Counted from the first letter of the stretch, positions 1-5,474 are shown. The stretch: 6,529 nt of DNA from Chloroflexota bacterium (GCA_005880525.1 VBFW01000243.1:1-6529), one strand, 5' to 3'. Program-made: numbers and translations. Notes: generated from the letters alone by a model not told the origin.

Positions 1-2
1 CG

Positions 3-782
3 AACTTGATGAAGGTGCATTTCAACTACAGCAACGGCAAGTTCGCCCTGGACAAGCCCACCGCGGTTGCCTCGCTCAACGGCGTGGATGGCGCCGTTTT
101 CGCGCCGGACGGCGACCTGCTGGTGGGCGGGCAGGGCAACACGGTGCACAAGGTTCACATCGCCGACGGCAAGTCCAGGGATGTGCGCGCCAACGGCGGC
201 GCCTACCACCTGTCCATGGATCCGAGTGGAAAGAAGGTAGGGGCCGCGGGCATTCCAGGGCCGCTGGTCGAGATTCCGTTGGACCCATTCGGTGATGGGA
301 TCCCGCACAAGCTGAGCGGCGACGACAAGGAGGTCACGTCGGTCGCCTTTGACGGATCAGGCCACGCCTACTACACCGCGGCCGGGCCGGGTGGCTACGG
401 GAACGTCGGCCTGATCGACCTCAAGACCTTCACCACGCAGCGCAGGCTCGTGAACGTGCCGGGCGCCCACGGCATGGTGTTCGATCGCTTCACGGGGAAT
501 CTCCTGCTCTTCGGATCGACCCATGTCACGCAGGTCGACCCCGGCGTGATGAAGATCGTTTCCGACCTGACCGTGAAGGCACCCGTGACACTCGACCAAG
601 GGACCGTCGATGGCAACGGCTATGTGTTCGTCGCCAGCAACCAGGGTCAGCTGGTATTCGTCGACTACTCGGGTAGCAAGAAGATCGGCGCGTCGGGCAA
701 CACCGTCTCGGTGCAGTTCGTCGAGTCGGCCCTCGACGATGTGGCCCCGCTCTCAGGCGCCGGCAGCGCACCGTGCAGCTAG
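3..782 (+). CDS. Beta-propeller (SMP-30/NHL/YVTN-like) protein, 5'-truncated by window edge
   Basis: The reading frame is open from the first complete codon (position 3) to TAG at 780-782. A TTG and an ATG occur at 6 and 9, but no ribosome site is visible, and the first residues (NLMKVHFNYSNGKF) already read like the middle of a propeller strand, so the true start is probably upstream. The visible 260 residues contain about five blade-like units of the form 'xxxFxxxGxLlvgg...': GAVFAPDGDLLVGG, HLSMDPSGKKVGAAG, SVAFDGSGHAYYTAAG, GMVFDRFTGNLLLFG and TVDGNGYVFVASNQG. Such spacing is typical of SMP-30/gluconolactonase, NHL or YVTN propellers. Catalytic metal ligands cannot be assigned, so no substrate is proposed. 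A signal peptide, if any, lies outside the window. The gene converges on the hydrolase gene with a single base between the two stop codons. The fold call is fairly sure; the function is unknown. Confidence 0.75.
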   Translation, partial: NLMKVHFNYSNGKFALDKPTAVASLNGVDGAVFAPDGDLLVGGQGNTVHKVHIADGKSRDVRANGGAYHLSMDPSGKKVGAAGIPGPLVEIPLDPFGDGIPHKLSGDDKEVTSVAFDGSGHAYYTAAGPGGYGNVGLIDLKTFTTQRRLVNVPGAHGMVFDRFTGNLLLFGSTHVTQVDPGVMKIVSDLTVKAPVTLDQGTVDGNGYVFVASNQGQLVFVDYSGSKKIGASGNTVSVQFVESALDDVAPLSGAGSAPCS

Positions 783-783
783 C

Positions 784-2646
784 TCAGCACGCAGGCGCCG
801 AGGTCGCCGGCAACACGAGGTTGATCGAGGCGTACTGAACGGCCGACGCGTAGTTGTCGAGGCGCATGTACGGCGCGTCGTTCTGCGTCACCTCGATGCG
901 GACCTGGTGTCCAGCCTGGAAGACCCATCCGCTGCCGAGCAGCGCGTAGGAGACGGAGGCCGTCCCCGGTGAGCCTGTCCAGCGGTACACGCCGCGCGTC
1001 ACCAGGGTGACGCCTCCATCCGGCGCGACGTCCCACAGCCGTGAGTTCAGCTCGGCGTCCGTCCCGACGATGGTGACCCCGAGCTTCAGCTCGGGCTCGC
1101 CGAGCATAGTGAACGTCGAGCACACGGGAAACGACCAGGAGGTCATCGCGCCGTTGGCGGGCAGCGCGCCGGGCAACGTGATGCACCCACCCTTGGTCCC
1201 GTTGCCGATGTAGAAAGCGAGCGGGTCCGTGGCGACGCCGGCGGCCGCGTCGGTGGGGGCCGACGCGGTCGCGTGGCCCGGATCGGTCGATCCGAAGCCG
1301 GCGCGCGCTGTGGCGGCCCCGCCCGCAGATCCGCTGCTGAACACAGGTCCGGCCGACGCGTCGCAGGTGACGACCTGCTCCTGGAACGCGGCGGCTGGGG
1401 CATGACCGACGCCGACCTTCATGTACAGGTCGATGAAGTCGGATGCCTGCCTGTTGATGACGCCCCATTCGGACACCTTGTTGTTGTTGGCAGGCGGGTG
1501 GCCGAGGTCGGACGCGTAGAAGAACGCGGGCCACGCGCTGTCTGCCGCCCTCACCTTCTCGACCATCGAGGCTCCCTGCGCCTGCGGGAAGAGAGCGTCC
1601 GTCCAGCCCTGGACATCCAGCACCGGCGTCTCGAGGCGCGACTGCACGTCCGCGCGGATGAGCGAGTCCTGGTAGTAAGCGGAGCGAAATTGGGCGATCT
1701 GCTTGATGATCGGCGGCGCGTAGGTGCTCTCGGCGGGCGTCTCGCCCGCGTCGATCTCCGTGTGCCATGTCGTCAGGTCGGCGGTCGGATCCTGGCCCGG
1801 CGCCGCGAAGCGGGCCGACTCCGCGCCGCTGGCGAAGAGGTAGTCGACGTAGGACTTCTTGTCGATCCCGAAAGGCGCCAGGCGGTCACCGTTCGGCCCC
1901 AGCACGCCATCTGACGCGCGGCCGTTGGGCAGCAGCGCGTCGACGAGGTCCGACCACGGATACTTCGGCACCGCCGCCGCGATCTGCATGGGAGCACCCG
2001 ACGTCGATCTCCACCGCGAGAGCGTTCCATCGGGAGCCATGACGCGATTCGCAAGCACGGCCAGGAGCCATGACTGACCTCCGCCGTACGAGCCGCCCGT
2101 GACCGCTATGCGCGGCCTGGCGACGCCTGCGTCGACCAGCAGCCCCGAGACGTACTGCGTGTCACGGACCTCCCAGCGCATGTCGGCGAGGTGCGTCCAT
2201 CCCGTCGCGCAAGCCGGCGAGGCGGCGTTGGGGCTGTCCGGCCCGCAGGATCCGTGGAATCCTCGCGCGCTGTAGTTAAGGACGGCGTAGCCCCGATGCG
2301 CGAAGGCCAGGTTGTTGTAATTGCACTTGTCGGCCGAGGCGGAGTCGCAGAGGACCGCGTTCTCCCAGTCGGTCTTGGAGTTGCCCCAGCCGTGCATCAT
2401 CACGACCAGCGGGTAGCCGCCGCGCGGCGTGGTCCCCGCCGGGAGGGTCAGGTCCACGTCCAGAGGGACGCCGTCGAAGCTAGGCACGAACGCGCTGCAG
2501 AAGCGGTACGAGAATGCGTCGACCTGGTCGGTGCGCACCTGACATGACTCCAGCAGCGGCATGGCGGCGCTAACCGAGCCAGTCACGGAGAGCGGGACGA
2601 GCCCGCACAGGATGGCCCCCGCCAACGAAACGAAGCGACGCCTCAT
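784..2646 (-). CDS. Secreted CocE/NonD-type alpha/beta hydrolase (X-Pro dipeptidyl-peptidase S15-like)
   Basis: This 620-residue protein has a Sec-type signal peptide (MRRRF, hydrophobic stretch to about residue 25, cleavage likely after SVSA or SAA near 27-28) and should be exported. The alpha/beta-hydrolase core spans about 45-400. HGWG at 85-88 is the oxyanion region, GGSYGG puts the nucleophile at Ser186, and GWTDALF and DLGHPP supply Asp350 and His383, so the triad is intact. Residues about 470-615 match the jelly-roll C-terminal domain of the CocE/PepX family (SRLWDVAPDGGVTLVTRGVYR). The family cleaves X-Pro dipeptides or acyl esters; the substrate here cannot be told. Ten cysteines in the mature chain suggest disulfides. 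The ATG at 2646 has only a weak AAGG three bases upstream. The 51-bp gap to the upstream same-strand ORF could hold a promoter or leave it in that operon. An in-frame cysteine in the signal peptide (AILC) does not form a proper lipobox, so a lipoprotein is unlikely. Confidence 0.93.
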   Translation of the reverse strand: MRRRFVSLAGAILCGLVPLSVTGSVSAAMPLLESCQVRTDQVDAFSYRFCSAFVPSFDGVPLDVDLTLPAGTTPRGGYPLVVMMHGWGNSKTDWENAVLCDSASADKCNYNNLAFAHRGYAVLNYSARGFHGSCGPDSPNAASPACATGWTHLADMRWEVRDTQYVSGLLVDAGVARPRIAVTGGSYGGGQSWLLAVLANRVMAPDGTLSRWRSTSGAPMQIAAAVPKYPWSDLVDALLPNGRASDGVLGPNGDRLAPFGIDKKSYVDYLFASGAESARFAAPGQDPTADLTTWHTEIDAGETPAESTYAPPIIKQIAQFRSAYYQDSLIRADVQSRLETPVLDVQGWTDALFPQAQGASMVEKVRAADSAWPAFFYASDLGHPPANNNKVSEWGVINRQASDFIDLYMKVGVGHAPAAAFQEQVVTCDASAGPVFSSGSAGGAATARAGFGSTDPGHATASAPTDAAAGVATDPLAFYIGNGTKGGCITLPGALPANGAMTSWSFPVCSTFTMLGEPELKLGVTIVGTDAELNSRLWDVAPDGGVTLVTRGVYRWTGSPGTASVSYALLGSGWVFQAGHQVRIEVTQNDAPYMRLDNYASAVQYASINLVLPATSAPAC

Positions 2647-2697
2647 CTGCCTTGAATAGGTCTATCGCCCACACCCGGCCACTTACCCGAAAATCGG

Positions 2698-3282
2698 TCA
2701 GCGCCTCCGGATCCGCACCTCGACGCCTTCGTCGGAGCTCCGGACCTCGACGTCGCCGGCTCGCACGCGCAGGCCCGCGCCGTCGCGGGTGGCGACGACC
2801 GAGCCCTCGTAGACGAGCTCGGCGAACCGGTCTCGCTTCGGCCCCGACATGCGCACGACGACTCCGCCCGGGCTGCGCCACACGCCCTGGCCCGCGGGCT
2901 TGAATCCGTCGGTCACCAGTTCTCCGACCGACTCGGGCACGGGCGGCGGAGACGGCATCACGCGGAGCATCGGCCGGCTCGATTCCTGCTTCCCGGCCGC
3001 CGCCCCGGGCTTGCGCTCAGGCTTGCGCTGCCGCGCCTGCTCGAGCGAGAGCCGGAGGAGCTCCGAGCCCTCCTCCTGCTCGAAGAAGGCGGAAGAGATC
3101 CGGCTCTGGTCGCGCGAACGGCGGATGCAGTTTGCGCAGTCCGCAACCGAGTCGGACTCGGCGTACGTGCCGTCACCGAGCGCCTGTCCGCACAGGGTGG
3201 TGACGGGCCCCGAGCGTGGAATCCGGGGCGTCAGATGGATGCGACCGCCCGACTTCCTGCGCACGGACTCGAGCCGGATCAT
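2698..3282 (-). CDS. Hypothetical protein with possible CHCC zinc site and basic beta-rich C-terminus
   Basis: I do not recognise a named family. From the ATG at 3282 the product is 194 residues. The N-terminal part carries GRIHL (His16), TTLCG (Cys31) and CANC (Cys49, Cys52), a spacing that could bind one zinc ion. A charged, probably helical linker follows (about 62-94), then a proline-rich turn (SPPPVPES) and a beta-rich, Arg/Lys-rich tail (about 109-194, ending EVRIRRR) that could bind nucleic acid or an acidic partner; this is inference. The frame stays open to 3342, but that part is the AHSA1 gene read in another frame, so 3282 is the better start. GAGG abuts this ATG with no spacing, too close for a normal ribosome site, so the true start may differ (GTG at 3264 is an alternative). 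The first 110 nt overlap the altered tail of the AHSA1 ORF, suggesting this gene was joined to that operon by rearrangement. Confidence 0.62.
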   Translation of the reverse strand: MIRLESVRRKSGGRIHLTPRIPRSGPVTTLCGQALGDGTYAESDSVADCANCIRRSRDQSRISSAFFEQEEGSELLRLSLEQARQRKPERKPGAAAGKQESSRPMLRVMPSPPPVPESVGELVTDGFKPAGQGVWRSPGGVVVRMSGPKRDRFAELVYEGSVVATRDGAGLRVRAGDVEVRSSDEGVEVRIRRR

Positions 3283-3667
3283 CCTCAACGGACTGAAAGA
3301 CCAACTGCTCCACGAGCCTGGTCTTCTGCCCCAACGGTTCAAAGTTCACCGTTTGCAGCAGTACGTGGCCGGGCACGCCCTCGAACTCGAAGGTGGCGCA
3401 GATCCGCTCGGGCGCCACGACGTCGTGGTTGACACCGCGGAAGCCGAACTCCGACCCGTCATCGCCGCGCTGGACGACGCGCCACTCGCCGCCGGGCCTG
3501 GAGTCGAACTTCTCGATCTTGTTCTCGTACCGTCGCGGCCCCCACCACTGCGCGAAAAGCTTGGGGTCGGTGTAGGCCCGGAACACCAGCTCGCGCGGGG
3601 CGTCGAGCACCACCGTCGAGGTGAGCTCCTGCTTGCCAGGTTCGATCACGTACTCGGTCTTAGGCAT
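3173..3667 (-). CDS. AHSA1/SRPBCC-domain protein with aberrant C-terminus
   Basis: The product is an AHSA1-type START-like (SRPBCC) domain protein of 164 residues. Family features are clear: TSTVVLDAPRELVFRAYTDPKLFAQWWGP (16-44), RPGGEWRVV (57-65), VAPERICATFEFEG (84-97) and TRLVEQLVFQSVED (116-129). Members usually continue after SVED with a closing helix ending near '...ESMDRLDELL', which packs over the ligand cavity. Here the sequence changes at residue 129-130 to an unrelated Arg/His/Pro-rich tail of 35 residues (DPARVRAQEV... to RTGAR). The protein may therefore be non-functional or misfolded. I chose the ATG at 3667 over the one at 3691 because GAAGGAG lies 9 nt upstream and family homology begins soon after. 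The ATG overlaps the end of the ArsR gene (ATGCCTAA), implying translational coupling. In such pairs the ArsR protein usually represses both genes. Confidence 0.8.
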   Translation of the reverse strand: MPKTEYVIEPGKQELTSTVVLDAPRELVFRAYTDPKLFAQWWGPRRYENKIEKFDSRPGGEWRVVQRGDDGSEFGFRGVNHDVVAPERICATFEFEGVPGHVLLQTVNFEPLGQKTRLVEQLVFQSVEDDPARVRAQEVGRSHPSDAPDSTLGARHHPVRTGAR

Positions 3668-4025
3668 CGTGACGGTCTCCTTCGCTTGCATCGGTTTTCT
3701 CCTTCTTGATCAGATCTTGCAGAACATCGTCCAGGCGCTGGAAGCTCTCGTCCCAGAAGCGCCGGTACTCTCCCACCCACTCGGAAGCCTCTTTGAGGCG
3801 CGCCGACTCCAACCGGCAGGGCCGCCACTGGGCGTTGCGGCTCTGCGTGATGAGGCCCGCGCGCTGCAGCACCTTCAGGTGTTTGGAGACGCCGGGGAGG
3901 CTCAGGTCAAACGGCTTGGCCAGCTCCGTGACCGAGGCCTCGCCCTGGGCAAGACGAGCCAGGATCGCCCGCCGGGTGGGATCGGCGAGGGCTGCGAACG
4001 TGACGCTCAGTTGATCTTCTGTCAT
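3660..4025 (-). CDS. ArsR/SmtB-family winged-helix transcriptional repressor
   Basis: This 121-residue protein is a standard-length ArsR-type regulator. ALADPTRRAILARLAQGEASVTELAKPFDLSLPGVSKHLKVLQRAGLI (12-59) is the winged helix-turn-helix, with recognition helix GVSKHLKVL at 45-53. The C-terminal part (CRLESARLKEASEWVGEYRRFWDESFQRLDDVL, 70-102) is the helix pair typical of ArsR proteins encoded next to AHSA1 genes. The metal-binding ELCVCDL motif is absent, and Cys70 is the only cysteine, so it is unlikely to sense arsenic or cadmium like classical members; its ligand is unknown. The ATG at 4025 lacks an evident Shine-Dalgarno sequence. A consensus-like promoter and an AT-rich inverted repeat lie immediately upstream, pointing to autorepression. 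The stop TAA overlaps the start of the AHSA1 gene by 8 nt. Confidence 0.93.
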   Translation of the reverse strand: MTEDQLSVTFAALADPTRRAILARLAQGEASVTELAKPFDLSLPGVSKHLKVLQRAGLITQSRNAQWRPCRLESARLKEASEWVGEYRRFWDESFQRLDDVLQDLIKKEKTDASEGDRHDA

Positions 4026-4038
4026 AGCATTTCGCTAT

Positions 4039-4054
4039 TTAGCTAATTAACTAA
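4039..4054 (-). promoter_or_regulatory. Putative ArsR operator (AT-rich inverted repeat)
   Basis: The plus-strand sequence TTAGCTAATTAACTAA is a 16-bp inverted repeat whose 8-bp arms differ at one position. It sits in an AT-only island within otherwise GC-rich DNA, just downstream of the -10 element and covering the likely transcription start. Its position and symmetry fit a dimeric winged-helix repressor binding to shut off its own operon. The hexamer CTAATT occurs twice, 8 bp apart (4043 and 4051), so the bound site may extend to about 4056. Binding is inferred, not shown. Confidence 0.65.
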
Positions 4055-4059
4055 TTGGA

Positions 4060-4089
4060 AGAATACGACGCCCAGCTGGCGCCTGTCAA
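4060..4089 (-). promoter_or_regulatory. Sigma70-type promoter of the arsR-AHSA1 operon
   Basis: On the minus strand a perfect TTGACA (-35, positions 4089-4084) is followed after 18 bp by TATTCT (-10, 4065-4060). Transcription should begin near 4053, inside the palindromic operator and about 28 nt ahead of the repressor start codon. This is the only promoter in the window with a convincing -35 element. It lies between the end of the membrane-protein gene (4108) and the arsR start. Confidence 0.75.
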
Positions 4090-4107
4090 GAGGAACCCCG
4101 CCGAGAA

Positions 4108-4503
4108 TCAGGCCGGGCGGGCCGCCCAGGCGCGGGTGCGGTCGACGAGCTGCAGCACCACCCAGGCCATGAACAAAGCGTTCACGACGTGCAGGCCCGA
4201 GATGTAGCGCAGCGCCCCGCGGGCGTCGAGGTGATACGGGAACAGGAGTAGGGACTGAAGCACGGTCAGGCCGAACATGGCGGCCATCAGCCAGAGCAGG
4301 CGTCCGGGCACACGGCCCAGCCACCCGACAAGTACCAGGACCAGCGGGAGCAGGCCGACGACCACCGAATTCACGCTCGCGTGCCAGAACAGGAAGCCAG
4401 AGTCGGCAAACACCCCGAGCCCGGCGAGCAGAAACTGGACGACCACCGCGGCGGCGACCACGTAGGTTCCCCACACAAACAACCGGCCGGCGTTTTCCCT
4501 CAT
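4108..4503 (-). CDS. Small four-helix membrane protein, DUF6220-like
   Basis: Starting at ATG 4503 the product has 131 residues and four predicted membrane helices: about 8-30 (FVWGTYVVAAAVVVQFLLAG), 42-63 (SVNSVVVGLLPLVLVLVGW), 67-88 (GRLLWLMAAMFGLTVLQSLL) and 101-120 (ISGLHVVNALFMAWVVLQLV). The short basic RVPGR loop and the basic C-terminus suggest both face the cytoplasm. The 'QFLLAGLGVF ... FWHASV ... GLHVVNALF' pattern resembles the DUF6220 family, whose role is unknown. His41 and His105 lie at or near membrane helices and could be functional. The frame extends up to 4557, but residues before ATG 4503 look unlike a membrane-protein N-terminus, and the -10 hexamer TAGGCT 8 nt before 4503 supports a leaderless start there. 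There is no Shine-Dalgarno sequence. The tRNA-Arg(CCG) gene ends 74 nt upstream on the same strand. Confidence 0.75.
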   Translation of the reverse strand: MRENAGRLFVWGTYVVAAAVVVQFLLAGLGVFADSGFLFWHASVNSVVVGLLPLVLVLVGWLGRVPGRLLWLMAAMFGLTVLQSLLLFPYHLDARGALRYISGLHVVNALFMAWVVLQLVDRTRAWAARPA

Positions 4504-4511
4504 CGGCGGGA

Positions 4512-4517
4512 AGCCTA
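4512..4517 (-). promoter_or_regulatory. -10 element, leaderless start of the DUF6220-like gene
   Basis: TAGGCT on the minus strand ends 8 nt before ATG 4503, so transcription should begin at or next to the start codon. No -35 match is visible at 16-18 bp. The same hexamer precedes the DUF427 gene. Confidence 0.5.
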
Positions 4518-4577
4518 GCGCAGCGACGATTTCGAGGTGGACCCGGCGGGGAGCCACAGTCCGCGTCCTGACAGTGA

Positions 4578-4653
4578 TGGTGCGCCTGGCAGGAATCGAA
4601 CCTGCTGCCTTTCGGTCCGGAGCCGAACGCTCTGTCCGGTGAGCTACAGGCGC
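4578..4653 (-). tRNA. tRNA-Arg (anticodon CCG)
   Basis: Read on the minus strand, the 76 nt fold into a full cloverleaf: acceptor GCGCCTG/CAGGCGC, D-stem GCTC/GAGC, anticodon stem TTCGG/CCGAA around loop CTCCGGA, five-base variable loop AGGCA, T-stem GCAGG/CCTGC with TTCGATT loop, discriminator A and encoded CCA. The anticodon is at 4620-4618 and reads CGG. A20, the main identity base for arginyl-tRNA synthetase, is present. It differs from the tRNA-Arg at 5345-5420 at only 10 of 76 positions. Confidence 0.97.
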
Positions 4654-4667
4654 GTGGCCGGTTTCCC

Positions 4668-4673
4668 AGTCTA
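4668..4673 (-). promoter_or_regulatory. -10 element of tRNA-Arg(CCG)
   Basis: TAGACT on the minus strand lies 14 nt ahead of the mature tRNA 5' end, giving a predicted leader of about 7 nt. No clear -35 is seen. It sits back to back with the lipoprotein -10 in a 45-nt divergent spacer. Confidence 0.45.
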
Positions 4674-4683
4674 CCTGCCGCGT

Positions 4684-4689
4684 TAAACT
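4684..4689 (+). promoter_or_regulatory. -10 element, leaderless start of the lipoprotein gene
   Basis: TAAACT ends 9 nt before GTG 4699, which places the transcription start at or just before the start codon. No Shine-Dalgarno sequence is present in the gap (GCGCCGTCC), and no -35 match is apparent. Confidence 0.5.
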
Positions 4690-4698
4690 GCGCCGTCC

Positions 4699-5337
4699 GT
4701 GAACAGGGTGACCGCCGCGCTGGCAATCACGCTCGCGCTGGCGGCCTGCACCTCACCGCTCGCCAACGCACCGCCGCCCTCGCCGCTGCCAAGCCCGTCA
4801 CCGCACAGCCCTGTGACATCGACGCTGCTGGAGCCGGCGGATCTTCCCGGACCTCTGTCGCAGTGCCCCGGATCGGGACCGATCGCGGGATACATCGCAG
4901 CGACGCGATCGGCCAACCCTGACCTCGCTCAGCGCCTGACCGGGCAGTGGAACGATCTGAGGAAACTCGGCGCCACGGAGGCCGCGATCAACCTTTTCGC
5001 CGCCGACCCGTCGGCCTGCACCGCGGAGCTGGCCGCCGTCAAGAACGTCCAGTCGGCTGCGAGCCTGGTCGTGGCATTCGCTGAGCAGGGCCAGGCGGAC
5101 CGCGCATGGCAGGCCGGTATCCTGGGTTTCACGCCACCCGTCCCGGGCGAGCTGCCGCCCGGAGTTGTGCGGGGCACGGGCACTGGGCTGGGCCTCACTT
5201 CTTGGACATACGACCGGACGCCGGTTCGCCTCGCCTGCTGGCAGAAGAATGTTTTCGTCGCCCTGGTGGTATTCACAAATCTGGATGCGACCGCCTTCAA
5301 GGCCGGGACGGCGGCCGTCGATGCTCGACTAAACTGA
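4699..5337 (+). CDS. Proline-rich secreted lipoprotein of unknown function
   Basis: Translation from GTG 4699 gives 212 residues. Residues 1-17 are a lipoprotein signal peptide (MNRV, hydrophobic ALAITLALA, lipobox LAAC with Cys17), so the protein should be anchored to the outer face of the membrane. A Pro/Ser-rich tether follows (about 25-40: PPPSPLPSPSPHSP). The remaining about 170 residues form one soluble domain with LSQCPGSGPIAGY, a TGQWNDLRKLGA helix, a second cysteine pair candidate (Cys76, SACTAEL), a segment LVVAFAEQGQADRAWQAGILGF that reads like a strand and helix, then TGLGLTSWTYD and ACWQKNVFVALVVF strands. I recall similar uncharacterised lipoproteins from uncultured high-GC soil bacteria but cannot assign a family. 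Its role is unknown. The stop codon lies 7 nt before the tRNA-Arg(GCG), so the two may be cotranscribed. Confidence 0.82.
   Translation: MNRVTAALAITLALAACTSPLANAPPPSPLPSPSPHSPVTSTLLEPADLPGPLSQCPGSGPIAGYIAATRSANPDLAQRLTGQWNDLRKLGATEAAINLFAADPSACTAELAAVKNVQSAASLVVAFAEQGQADRAWQAGILGFTPPVPGELPPGVVRGTGTGLGLTSWTYDRTPVRLACWQKNVFVALVVFTNLDATAFKAGTAAVDARLN
5330..5335 (+). promoter_or_regulatory. Possible -10 element of tRNA-Arg(GCG)
   Basis: TAAACT overlaps the last codons of the lipoprotein gene (CTAAACTGA) and lies 9 nt before the mature tRNA 5' end. It is identical to the hexamer ahead of the lipoprotein gene. Because it is also coding sequence, chance cannot be excluded, and readthrough from the lipoprotein promoter is an alternative source of this tRNA. 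Confidence 0.35.
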
Positions 5338-5344
5338 TGCGCCC

Positions 5345-5420
5345 GCGCCTGTAGCTCACCGGATAGAGCGCTTGCCTGCGGAGCAAGAGGCAGCAAGTTC
5401 GATTCTTGCCAGGCGCACCA
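5345..5420 (+). tRNA. tRNA-Arg (anticodon GCG)
   Basis: The 76 nt fold into a complete cloverleaf: acceptor GCGCCTG/CAGGCGC, D-stem GCTC/GAGC, anticodon stem CTTGC/GCAAG around loop CTGCGGA, variable loop AGGCA, T-stem GCAAG/CTTGC, discriminator A and encoded CCA. The anticodon GCG (5378-5380) reads CGC and CGU. Most bacteria use an ACG anticodon, edited to inosine by TadA, for these codons, so an encoded G34 is unusual. A20 is present. Every stem difference from the CCG tRNA is compensated on the partner strand, which argues for a functional gene. Confidence 0.96.
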
Positions 5421-5474
5421 ACGTCTCCCATGGAGATTGCTGCGGCGGTCACGTCGGACTTCGACTGGACGAGT

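Noticed and set aside
779..1768. 329-codon minus-strand frame inside the hydrolase gene
   Set aside because: It overlaps the 3' half of a gene with an intact catalytic triad and C-terminal domain; its composition (Arg/Gly/Ala-rich, no domains) is that of an out-of-frame reading.
2647..2697. Dedicated promoter for the hydrolase in the 51-bp spacer
   Set aside because: TAGACC and TATTCA on the minus strand are only partial -10 matches and no -35 is visible; cannot be separated from operon readthrough.
3280..3691. Simple frameshift in the AHSA1 gene as the cause of the odd C-terminus
   Set aside because: Neither of the other two frames after 3281 restores the family's closing helix (one hits a stop at once, the other gives the zinc-site protein), so a single indel does not explain it.
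2849..3709. 286-codon plus-strand frame antisense to the AHSA1 and zinc-site genes
   Set aside because: Low-complexity Arg/Pro/Leu-rich product opposite a clear AHSA1 gene with a good Shine-Dalgarno site; no independent support.
4043..4726. Long minus-strand frame covering the tRNA-Arg(CCG) and the DUF6220-like gene
   Set aside because: It runs through a complete tRNA and is Arg/Pro/Gly-rich, as expected for a shadow frame in GC-rich DNA; the other frame encodes a coherent membrane protein.
4578..5420. Integrated mobile element between the tRNA genes
   Set aside because: The 691-bp interval holds only a lipoprotein gene; there is no integrase, no direct tRNA 3'-end repeat and no compositional shift.
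5424..5436. Small hairpin TCTCC-CAT-GGAGA just after tRNA-Arg(GCG), as a terminator
   Set aside because: Only five base pairs with a three-base loop and no T tract; too weak to call.
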